A DNA stretch of 61,499 nt from Nitrospira sp. (lineage in GTDB: Bacteria > Nitrospirota > Nitrospiria > Nitrospirales > Nitrospiraceae): positions 1 to 61,499 of the forward strand of contig VGXG01000009.1 in assembly GCA_016873395.1 (NCBI GenBank), read 5' to 3'. The translations under genes and the position numbers were made by a program. Within the stretch, counting starts at the first letter, position 1. Every line of letters begins with the position of its first letter. This document shows, piece after piece, positions 33,088 to 39,554 of the stretch. The notes under the pieces were generated by a model. The model searched no databases, was not told the origin of the DNA, and saw only the letters and a program-made list of their open reading frames with translations.

Positions 33088-33288
33088 ATGCACGTCAAAA
33101 TCAATGGAAAATCAGAAGAAGTCCAGGGAGCAACGATCCTGGATTTGCTGAAAGCCAAAAACATTGATCCCCATATGGTCGCGGTCGAGCTGAACAGCGC
33201 CATGCTGGAACGGGACCGCTTAGCCACCACCCCCGTGAAGGAGGGAGATCAGGTGGAGTTTCTCTTTTATATGGGGGGTGGCCGGTGA
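33088..33288 (+). CDS. ThiS-like sulfur carrier protein
   Basis: 66 aa beta-grasp protein: MHVKINGKSEEVQGATILDL, LKAKNIDPHMVAVELNSAML and EGDQVEFLFYMGGGR. Such carriers are adenylated and thiocarboxylated on a C-terminal Gly-Gly by an E1-like enzyme and then donate sulfur, to thiazole in ThiS or to cysteine in CysO. The extra Arg after GGG must be removed before activation. The stop overlaps the cysteine synthase start (GTGA), so cysteine synthesis rather than thiazole formation is the likely use. Confidence 0.88.
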   Translation: MHVKINGKSEEVQGATILDLLKAKNIDPHMVAVELNSAMLERDRLATTPVKEGDQVEFLFYMGGGR

Positions 33289-34214
33289 CGGTGAAGGCGC
33301 ACAAGCAGATCACCGAGTTGATCGGGGGAACCCCGCTTGTTCGCTTGAACCAGCTGTCGCGTGAAGGGGCCGCCACGATCTATGCCAAGGTGGAGTCCTT
33401 CAACCCCGGCGGGAGCGTCAAGGATCGCATCTGCCTGAGCATGGTCGAGGAGGCAGAGCATCAGGGTCGCCTCAAGCTCGGTTCCACGATTGTGGAGCCC
33501 ACCAGCGGGAACACGGGGATCGGCCTGGCGTTGGTCTCCGCCGTTCGCGGATACAAGCTGATTTTAGTCATGCCCGAAAGCATGAGCATGGAACGGGCCA
33601 GCCTCCTCTCCTCCTACGGAGCGCAGCTCGTGCTGACCGCGGCTTGGGAAGGGATGAAGGGGTCCATCAAGGAAGCAGAGACCATCGTGACGCAGAACCC
33701 GTCTTATTTCATGCCGGATCAGTTTTCCAATCCCGCGAACCCCGCGATACACCGGAAGACGACCGCGGTGGAGATCTGGGATGCGCTGGACGGCAAGATC
33801 GACGCTTTTGTCACAGCCGTCGGCACGGGTGGGACGATCACCGGCTGCGGCGAAGTGTTCAAAGAACGGAATGCCAAGGCTCTGGTGATCGCTGTCGAGC
33901 CGGCCGGCTCCCCGGTCCTCTCCGGAGGAGACCCCGGCCCCCACAAGATTCAGGGGATCGGAGCCGGCTTCATCCCCAAGGTCCTGAACCGGTCGATCCT
34001 GGATCGGGTCATCACGGTCACAGACGATGAGGCCTACCAGACCTCCAAGCTGCTGGCCAAGAAAGAGGGGCTGCTGGTCGGCATCTCGGCCGGCGCGAAC
34101 GTCTTCGCCGCCCAGAAGGTGGCGGACGAGCTGGGCCCTGGCAAGAATGTCGTCACGATCCTTCCCGACACGGGTGAGCGTTATATCAGCGTGGAGAAGT
34201 ATTTCAATATCTAG
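33285..34214 (+). CDS. Cysteine synthase (CysK/CysM type)
   Basis: 309 aa from GTG 33285. PLP-dependent beta-replacement enzyme: ITELIGGTPLVRLNQLS, FNPGGSVKDRICLSMVEEAE (PLP lysine), IVEPTSGNTGIGLALVSAV (substrate loop), AVGTGGTITGCGEVFKE (phosphate-binding Gly loop) and GISAGANVFAA. It makes cysteine from O-acetyl- or O-phosphoserine and sulfide or a thiocarboxylated carrier. Coupling to the ThiS-like gene and a JAMM protease downstream favours the carrier-dependent CysM-like mode, but sequence alone does not settle the acceptor. Confidence 0.93.
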   Translation: MTVKAHKQITELIGGTPLVRLNQLSREGAATIYAKVESFNPGGSVKDRICLSMVEEAEHQGRLKLGSTIVEPTSGNTGIGLALVSAVRGYKLILVMPESMSMERASLLSSYGAQLVLTAAWEGMKGSIKEAETIVTQNPSYFMPDQFSNPANPAIHRKTTAVEIWDALDGKIDAFVTAVGTGGTITGCGEVFKERNAKALVIAVEPAGSPVLSGGDPGPHKIQGIGAGFIPKVLNRSILDRVITVTDDEAYQTSKLLAKKEGLLVGISAGANVFAAQKVADELGPGKNVVTILPDTGERYISVEKYFNI

Positions 34215-34216
34215 GA

Positions 34217-34293
34217 GCAAGTGACCAAGTGACAAGTTGCAAGGACGATGATCTCTCGGTTGCTTGTCAGCTTGCTCGCTTGCTAACTTGAGG
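34217..34293. repeat. Word palindrome (CAAGT words)
   Basis: Left arm AAGTGACCAAGTGACAAGTT, right arm CTTGTCAGCTTGCTCGCTTG. Its right end supplies the GAGG ribosome site for the following E1 gene. Confidence 0.6.
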
Positions 34294-34298
34294 TACTT

Positions 34299-35120
34299 GT
34301 GGAGTTTTCGGACGAACAGGTCACTCGCTACAGCCGGCATATCCTGTTGCCTGAGGTCGGCGGGAAGGGACAGAAGAAGATCGCCAAGTCCCGGATCCTG
34401 ATCGTGGGCGCCGGCGGCCTGGGCTCGCCCGCCGCCTTCTACTTGGCGGCTGCCGGAGTCGGCACCATCGGGCTCATCGACAGCGACGCGGTGGACCTTT
34501 CGAACCTCCAGCGCCAGGTCATCCACCAGACGACGGACCTGGGCCGTCCCAAGGTGCTGTCGGCCAAGGAAAAGATCAACGCGCTCAACCCCGACGTCGA
34601 GGTCGTCACGTACGAAGACCGCTTCACGTCCAAGAACGCGCTGGAGTTGGTCGCGAAGTACGACGTCGTGATCGACGGCGTGGACAATTTCCCGGCCAAG
34701 TTCCTGATCAACGATGCCTGTTTCTTCGCCGACAAGCCGCTCGTGCACGGCGGCATCCTCCGCTTCGACGGCCGCGTCACCACGATCGTGCCCAGGAAGT
34801 CGGCCTGCTACCGCTGCGTGTTCAAGCATCCTCCCCCGCCGGGCCTGGTGGCCAGTTGCCAGGAAGCCGGGGTGATCGGAGTCCTGGCCGGAATCATCGG
34901 GACCATCCAGGCGACTGAAGCCCTGAAGCTGGTGCTGGGGATCGGCCGCCCGCTGACGGACCGGATGCTGGATTTCGACGCGCGCCGGACGGCCTTCCGT
35001 GAGATCAGGACCAGGAAGAATCCCCACTGTCCGCTCTGCGGCGAGCATCCGACGATCACGGAACTGTTCGATCACGAGCCGGAGACCTGCGCAGTCAACG
35101 TGACAAGTGGTGCGTCATGA
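34299..35120 (+). CDS. MoeB/ThiF-type E1 adenylyltransferase, first copy
   Basis: 273 aa from GTG 34299 (GAGG five bases upstream). MEFSDEQVTRYSRHILLPEV, the nucleotide loop ILIVGAGGLGSPAAFYLAAA, DLSNLQRQVIH, DNFPAKFLINDACF and zinc pairs CYRC and CPLC are all present. It adenylates the C-terminal Gly of a sulfur carrier. There is no rhodanese domain, so the sulfur source must come from elsewhere. Probable partner: the ThiS-like protein encoded two genes upstream. Confidence 0.93.
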   Translation: MEFSDEQVTRYSRHILLPEVGGKGQKKIAKSRILIVGAGGLGSPAAFYLAAAGVGTIGLIDSDAVDLSNLQRQVIHQTTDLGRPKVLSAKEKINALNPDVEVVTYEDRFTSKNALELVAKYDVVIDGVDNFPAKFLINDACFFADKPLVHGGILRFDGRVTTIVPRKSACYRCVFKHPPPPGLVASCQEAGVIGVLAGIIGTIQATEALKLVLGIGRPLTDRMLDFDARRTAFREIRTRKNPHCPLCGEHPTITELFDHEPETCAVNVTSGAS

Positions 35121-35166
35121 GTCGCGCCCATTCATCACTCATCGCCCATCACTCATCACTGCTTTT
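35108..35166. repeat. Word palindrome (TCATCACTCATC words)
   Basis: The right arm CATTCATCACTCATCGCCC / ATCACTCATCACTG is complementary to a shorter left arm (AGTGGTGCGTCATGAGT) that includes the last codons and stop of the E1 gene. Confidence 0.5.
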
Positions 35167-35180
35167 GAGACGGTGATGCC

Positions 35181-36434
35181 ATGACCAAGATGAAAGCGCT
35201 TGTGTGCCGGGAATGCGGGAAAGAATACCCGACCAAAGCGATCCACGTCTGCGAGCTCTGCTTCGGCCCCCTGGAGGTCAAGTACGACTACGACGAGATC
35301 AAGAAAGTCATCTCCCGGAAAAAGATCGAAGCCGGCCCGCACAGTATGTGGCGGTATGGCGATCTCCTGCCGGTCGAAGGGACAAGCAGCCACTCGATCA
35401 TCGGACCCCATGCGGGGTTCACCCCCATGGTACGGGCGAAAAACCTCGGGGCCTATCTGGGCCTGGATGAACTGTACATCAAGAACGACACGGTCAATCA
35501 CCCCACTCTGTCCTTCAAGGACCGCGTGGTCTCCGTCGCCCTCACCAGGGCGCGGGAACTGGGGTTTGAAACCGTGGCCTGCGCTTCAACCGGCAACCTC
35601 GCCAACTCCGTCGCCGCCCACGCGGCGGCCGCCAGCATGCAGTGTTACGTTTTCATCCCCGGCGATTTGGAAGCGGCCAAGGTGCTGGGCAACCTGATTT
35701 ACCGGCCCAACGTGGTCGAGGTGGACGGCCACTATGACGATGTGAACCGCCTCTGCAGCGAGATCGCGGGCGAGCACGGCTGGGCCTTTGTGAACATCAA
35801 TATTCGCCCCTACTATGCGGAAGGCTCTAAGACTCTGGCCTTCGAGACGGTGGAGCAACTCGGCTGGCGGGCGCCGGATCAGGTGGTCATTCCCATGGCT
35901 TCCGGGTCGCTCCTCACGAAGATCAAGAAGGGCTTGCAAGAAATGCAGGCCCTGGGACTGGTGGACAGGGTCCGGACCAGGATCAACGGAGCCCAGGCGG
36001 AAGGCTGCTCTCCCATCGCGACTGCCTACAAGGAGGGGCGGGATTTCTTCCGACCGGTGAAGCCCAAAACCATCGCCAAGTCGCTGGCGATCGGCAACCC
36101 GGCTGACGGCTACTACGCCTTGAAGGCCACAGCCGAAACCGGCGGCGCGATGGACATGGTATCCGACGAGGAAATCGTCGAGGGGATCAAGCTGCTGGCT
36201 CAGACCGAAGGGATCTTTGCCGAGACCGCCGGCGGCGTGACGATCGGCGTGCTTCGGAAGTTGGTCAAGCAGGGCACCATCAAGAAGAGCGATGTGACAG
36301 TCGCCTACATCACGGGCAATGGACTGAAGACCCAGGAGGCGGTCGTCGACGCGGTGGGCCGTCCGGTCCGCATCCAGCCCAGCCTGGTGAGCTTTGAGAA
36401 GACGTTTAAGATGGGCAAGAACGGACAAGGGTGA
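35181..36434 (+). CDS. Threonine-synthase-like PLP enzyme
   Basis: 417 aa. An N-terminal zinc ribbon (CRECGKEYPTKAIHVCELC) precedes a fold-type II PLP domain with TVNHPTLSFKDRVVS (PLP lysine), ACASTGNLANSVAAHAAAAS and VIPMASGSLLTKIKKG. This matches the longer, zinc-ribbon class of threonine synthases, which turn O-phosphohomoserine into threonine. The position directly upstream of a MoaD-like carrier, NIL protein, E1 and JAMM protease suggests a possible alternative: thiocarboxylate attack on O-phosphohomoserine giving carrier-bound homocysteine. That is inference. Confidence 0.88.
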   Translation: MTKMKALVCRECGKEYPTKAIHVCELCFGPLEVKYDYDEIKKVISRKKIEAGPHSMWRYGDLLPVEGTSSHSIIGPHAGFTPMVRAKNLGAYLGLDELYIKNDTVNHPTLSFKDRVVSVALTRARELGFETVACASTGNLANSVAAHAAAASMQCYVFIPGDLEAAKVLGNLIYRPNVVEVDGHYDDVNRLCSEIAGEHGWAFVNINIRPYYAEGSKTLAFETVEQLGWRAPDQVVIPMASGSLLTKIKKGLQEMQALGLVDRVRTRINGAQAEGCSPIATAYKEGRDFFRPVKPKTIAKSLAIGNPADGYYALKATAETGGAMDMVSDEEIVEGIKLLAQTEGIFAETAGGVTIGVLRKLVKQGTIKKSDVTVAYITGNGLKTQEAVVDAVGRPVRIQPSLVSFEKTFKMGKNGQG

Positions 36435-36437
36435 CGC

Positions 36438-36713
36438 ATGATCAAAGTCCGCATCCCGACCCCGCTACGACCCCTGACGAAGGGTCAGGGCGAAGTGGAA
36501 GCGAAAGGCTCCAGCATCGAGGAGATAATCACCAACCTGGACCAGACCCATCCGGGCCTGAGGGGCCGGCTCTGCGATGAGAAGGGCGAGCTGCGCCGGT
36601 TCGTAAACATTTACGTGAACGAAGAGGACATCCGTTTTCTGAAGGGCAAGGAGACGGCCCTGAAGGACGGGGACGAAGTTTCCATCGTTCCAGCGATTGC
36701 GGGAGGCCGGTAA
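36438..36713 (+). CDS. MoaD/CysO-like sulfur carrier protein
   Basis: 91 aa: MIKVRIPTPLRPLTKGQGEV, SIEEIITNLDQTHPGLRGRL, RRFVNIYVNEEDIRFLKGKE and GDEVSIVPAIAGGR. The length and the VNIYVNEEDIR strand are CysO-like rather than classical MoaD (about 80 aa). Like the ThiS-like carrier it ends Gly-Gly-Arg, one residue beyond the activated Gly. It starts three bases after the threonine-synthase-like gene and overlaps the next gene by one base. CysO donates sulfur for cysteine in mycobacteria. Confidence 0.88.
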   Translation: MIKVRIPTPLRPLTKGQGEVEAKGSSIEEIITNLDQTHPGLRGRLCDEKGELRRFVNIYVNEEDIRFLKGKETALKDGDEVSIVPAIAGGR

Positions 36714-36952
36714 TGCCCAGCTTGCGATTTCACATCCGGTTCCCCGAAGAAAAGGTCAAGGAACCGATCATCTATCAGATCGGCCACGAGTATAAGGTCG
36801 TGACGAACGTCCGCCGGGCCGATGTCCGGGAGACAACAGGCTGGATGGACGTGGAACTGACCGGAGAGACCAGCGAAATCGAGCGGGCGGTCGAAGGACT
36901 CCGGAAAAAGGGGGTCCTGGTAGACCCCATCGAGCTGAACATCGTCGAGTAA
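36713..36952 (+). CDS. NIL-domain protein
   Basis: 79 aa, a stand-alone NIL (ferredoxin-like) domain: RFHIRFPEEKVKEPIIYQIG, VVTNVRRADVRETTGWMDVE and IERAVEGLRKKGVLVDPIEL. NIL domains sit at the C-terminus of the MetN methionine importer, where they bind methionine and inhibit transport, and also in reductases. Here between a carrier and an E1 gene it could sense methionine or homocysteine, which fits the suggested homocysteine role of the module. Confidence 0.85.
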   Translation: MPSLRFHIRFPEEKVKEPIIYQIGHEYKVVTNVRRADVRETTGWMDVELTGETSEIERAVEGLRKKGVLVDPIELNIVE

Positions 36953-37043
36953 CAAGTTGCCAAGTGGCAAGCTGACAAGTGAGAGCTCTGATGCAGCCAC
37001 CTGCTAACTTGCCACCTGCCCGCTTGCTAACTTGCAACTAATT
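36953..37043. repeat. Word palindrome (CAAGTTGCCAAGTG words)
   Basis: Left arm ACAAGTTGCCAAGTGGCAAG, right arm GCTAACTTGCCACCTGCCC / GCTTGCTAACTTGC. It separates the NIL gene from the second E1 gene. Confidence 0.6.
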
Positions 37044-37046
37044 TCT

Positions 37047-37850
37047 ATGGACTTCACCGACGCCCAAATCCAACGATACAGCCGCCACATCATCCTGCCG
37101 GAAGTCGGCGGCAAGGGGCAGAAGAAACTGTCCAGGGCCAAGGTCCTGATCATTGGAGCCGGGGGCTTAGGGTCGCCTGCCGCCCTCTACCTGGCGGCCG
37201 CAGGCGTAGGCACGATCGGACTCATGGACGGGGACGTGGTGGACCTGTCGAACTTGCAGCGGCAGATCCTGCATACGACTGCCACAGTCGGCACGCCCAA
37301 GGTGGAATCAGGCCGGCACATGCTGGCCGCGCTGAACCCGGACGTGACGGTCAAGATCTACCAGGCGAACATTTCAGCCGACAACATCATGCGGTTTCTG
37401 CCGGACTACGACATCATCCTGGATGGGTCCGATAATTTCCCTACCCGATTCCTGGTGAACGACGCCTGCTACTTCGCCAAGAAGACGCTCATCTCCGGCA
37501 GCATCTTCCGCTTCGAGGGCCAGTTGACCACCATCAAGCCTCACGAAGGCTATCCCTGCTATCGCTGCCTCTATCCTGAACCCCCTCCGGCCGGACTCGT
37601 GCCGAATTGCCAGGAGGCCGGCGTGTTGGGCGTGCTGGCCGGAACGATCGGTGTCCTCCAGGCCACTGAGGCGATCAAGGAGATCCTCGGGATCGGAGAA
37701 ACACTGGCCGACCGTCTCCTGATCTACGATGCCTTGGAGATGAAGTTCAGGAAGGTGAGCCGCCCGAAGGACTCGGCTTGCCCTCTCTGCGGCGCCCACC
37801 CCACCATCAAAGACCTGAGCGGCGATTACGCCGTGACCTGCACGATCTAA
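37047..37850 (+). CDS. MoeB/ThiF-type E1 adenylyltransferase, second copy
   Basis: 267 aa from ATG 37047 (a TTG five codons earlier is less likely). Very similar to the first copy: DFTDAQIQRYSRHIILPEVG, VLIIGAGGLGSPAALYLAAA, DLSNLQRQILH, SDNFPTRFLVNDACYF, zinc pairs CYRC and CPLC. It adenylates a sulfur carrier, here most likely the MoaD/CysO-like protein. Two E1 genes within 3 kb, each behind its own carrier, argue that the two carriers are kept apart rather than sharing one activator. Confidence 0.93.
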   Translation: MDFTDAQIQRYSRHIILPEVGGKGQKKLSRAKVLIIGAGGLGSPAALYLAAAGVGTIGLMDGDVVDLSNLQRQILHTTATVGTPKVESGRHMLAALNPDVTVKIYQANISADNIMRFLPDYDIILDGSDNFPTRFLVNDACYFAKKTLISGSIFRFEGQLTTIKPHEGYPCYRCLYPEPPPAGLVPNCQEAGVLGVLAGTIGVLQATEAIKEILGIGETLADRLLIYDALEMKFRKVSRPKDSACPLCGAHPTIKDLSGDYAVTCTI

Positions 37851-37860
37851 TGCAGCCCGG

Positions 37861-38025
37861 TCTGAAAGTCACAAAGTCATCAAGTCGTAAAGTCTACCGA
37901 GAAGGCATGTCTATCAAGTCAGAAAGTCTGTAAAGTCATAACGTCAAGTCGACCTGAAGACTTTACGACCTTAAGACTTGATGAAGCCAAGACTTTATGA
38001 CTTTCAGACTTTACGACTTTTGGAC
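37861..38025. repeat. Long word palindrome (AAGTC words)
   Basis: The largest of its kind. GAAAGTCACAAAGTCATC, AAGTCGTAAAGTC, then AAGTCAGAAAGTCTGTAAAG on the left; GAAGACTTTACGACCTT, AAGACTT, CTTTATGACTTTCAG on the right. It lies between the second E1 gene and the JAMM gene. Confidence 0.65.
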
Positions 38026-38028
38026 AAA

Positions 38029-38511
38029 ATGACGCCTTCCCTCAAAATCCCTCGGCAGATCCTCGAGGACCTGGTCGCTCACGCGCGCGAGCTGGACCCG
38101 TTCGAGTGCTGCGGCCTGCTGGCCGGCGCAGACGGAACGGTCACGCGCCAGTACCGGATCACCAATCAGGTGGCCAAGGACCCCCAAGCGGTCACGGTCT
38201 TCAACGAAGCTAACGTCAAACAACTGGGACACCTCCCTGAAACAGCCCGGGCCGAGGTGGCCTACTTCATGGACCCAAAGGAAATGCTGGCAGCGTTCAA
38301 GGATATGCGGGAACAGCGCCTTGAATTAACCGTCATTTATCACTCCCATACCCACTCCCCTGCCTACCCCTCCATGACCGATGTCGGACTTGCCTATTAT
38401 CCGGACGCAGCCTATCTCATCGTCTCCCTTGAAAATATGTCGCAGCCGGACATTCGCACCTACTGGATCAAGGACCGTCAAGTATCCCCCGCTGAATTCC
38501 AGGTGATCTGA
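38029..38511 (+). CDS. JAMM/Mec-type metalloprotease
   Basis: 160 aa from ATG 38029; the frame is open upstream but that part translates the palindrome. JAMM zinc site: Glu26 (PFECCGLL), His105 and His107 (YHSHTHS), Ser115 and Asp118 (PSMTD), matching HxHx7SxxD. Relatives include Mec, which releases cysteine from CysO, and HcyD, which trims the carrier tail and frees homocysteine. The Gly-Gly-Arg ends of both carriers and this position make a trimming and amino-acid-releasing role likely. Confidence 0.92.
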   Translation: MTPSLKIPRQILEDLVAHARELDPFECCGLLAGADGTVTRQYRITNQVAKDPQAVTVFNEANVKQLGHLPETARAEVAYFMDPKEMLAAFKDMREQRLELTVIYHSHTHSPAYPSMTDVGLAYYPDAAYLIVSLENMSQPDIRTYWIKDRQVSPAEFQVI

Positions 38512-38607
38512 TTTCTCCCGAACTGCTTCTGCGAGAAAAATGACTAGAACGCCGCGGTAAAGGGTGGCATAATGGCTCGCCGATCGGTCAGAAGGAGGAC
38601 TCCCGCG

Positions 38608-38943
38608 ATGACTCGACCCCCGATCCACCGATGGAGCGTTCTACTCGCCGTGGTCGCCTGCTTGAGCTGGGCCGGATCGGCCTCGGCTGAAGAGAAAAGC
38701 ATCTATAGCCCGATCATCTTGGTCGATAAGGACAAGGGCTACATCGTCGTGTCAAGTGACAGTGGAGTGATCGGCGTGGAAGCATCTGAAGCGGCCAAGC
38801 CTCACCTGGAGAAGCTTCCCGTCTCCGGCATGATCGACATTGTGGTGGAAATCAGGCCGGGCAATGCGCCGTTGCTGAAAAGCTGGAAACTGGCGTCTGG
38901 CGAGTCGGCCTGCAAAGTCTTCGACGGCAAGACCTGCAAGTAG
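38608..38943 (+). CDS. Small exported protein of unknown function
   Basis: 111 aa from ATG 38608 (AAGGAGG nine bases upstream decides the start). Signal peptide HRWSVLLAVVACLSWAGSAS with cleavage near ASA. The mature part reads SIYSPIILVDKDKGYIVVSS, DSGVIGVEASEAAKPHLEKL, SGMIDIVVEI and ends with two cysteines (SACKVFDGKTCK) that could form a disulfide. No family recognised. Confidence 0.7.
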   Translation: MTRPPIHRWSVLLAVVACLSWAGSASAEEKSIYSPIILVDKDKGYIVVSSDSGVIGVEASEAAKPHLEKLPVSGMIDIVVEIRPGNAPLLKSWKLASGESACKVFDGKTCK

Positions 38944-38955
38944 GCAGAAGAGCGG

Positions 38956-39043
38956 CGAGTCGAAAAGTCTGAAAGTCATCAAGTCAAAAATGAGCGGAGA
39001 CCGAAAACTTTCGACTTTTGGACTTTCAGACTTTGTAACTATT
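38956..39043. repeat. Word palindrome (AAGTC words)
   Basis: Left arm TCGAAAAGTCTGAAAGTC, ATCAAGTC; right arm GAAAACTTTCGACTTTTGG, ACTTTCAGACTTT. It lies between convergent gene ends. Confidence 0.6.
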
Positions 39044-39248
39044 CAGAACTACCGAGCATATCATCAATCAGCGGCCGGTTGATGTCCGTGCAGCCGGGGC
39101 AGATCGTATCGAAGAGGGCTTCGTGGTCCGCCACGTAGTTGCGCCCATCCGCCAGCTTGTCGACGATGACGTGGTCATAGCAGGTCTCACAGAGCATCAT
39201 CAGCCCGCGCGTGACCGAGACCGTCTTGCGCCCGCTGCTGCCCGACAC
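39039..39248 (-). CDS. Small CxxC zinc protein
   Basis: 69 aa from GTG 39248 (GGAGG five bases upstream). Two Cys pairs, LCETCYDHVI and TICPGCTD, about 30 residues apart, could bind one zinc. The intervening helix-like stretch DKLADGRNYVADHEALFD is acidic. No family recognised. It ends inside the right arm of a word palindrome. Confidence 0.65.
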   Translation of the reverse strand: MSGSSGRKTVSVTRGLMMLCETCYDHVIVDKLADGRNYVADHEALFDTICPGCTDINRPLIDDMLGSSE

Positions 39249-39296
39249 GAACACCTCCTCCTGTCTTCACCCTAAGCTGGCAGAACCGCGAGCAAG

Positions 39297-39491
39297 CTAG
39301 ACTGATCCTTTCAACTGGGCCATAAAGAAATCTTCCGTCTCCAGCTCGATTCCGCATCGGGGGCATTCATAAGGCTTCTCTGGAGGAGGAATCGACAGCG
39401 ATGTCTGGTCAATCCTGCCCTGGCAGACATGATAGAAGTGCCCCCTGGCATGTTCGCTGTCCAGCGGCTCGTTTTCGTACACCAGCACCAT
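39297..39491 (-). CDS. Small zinc-ribbon protein
   Basis: 64 aa: MVLVYENEPLDSEHARGHFY, HVCQGRIDQ, then PYECPRCGIELETEDFFMAQ. The CPRCG knuckle is clear; the second pair is incomplete (HVC), so His may serve as a ligand. Same strand as its neighbour. Function unknown. Confidence 0.6.
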   Translation of the reverse strand: MVLVYENEPLDSEHARGHFYHVCQGRIDQTSLSIPPPEKPYECPRCGIELETEDFFMAQLKGSV

Positions 39492-39554
39492 CGCGACACT
39501 CCCACGGATGACGAAAAAGTATACTCAACCGTCCGCTCCTCCGCAACCAGCAGC

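Noticed and set aside
33564-35075. Minus-strand frame of 503 codons
   Set aside because: Antisense to the cysteine synthase and first E1 genes, both with complete motifs.
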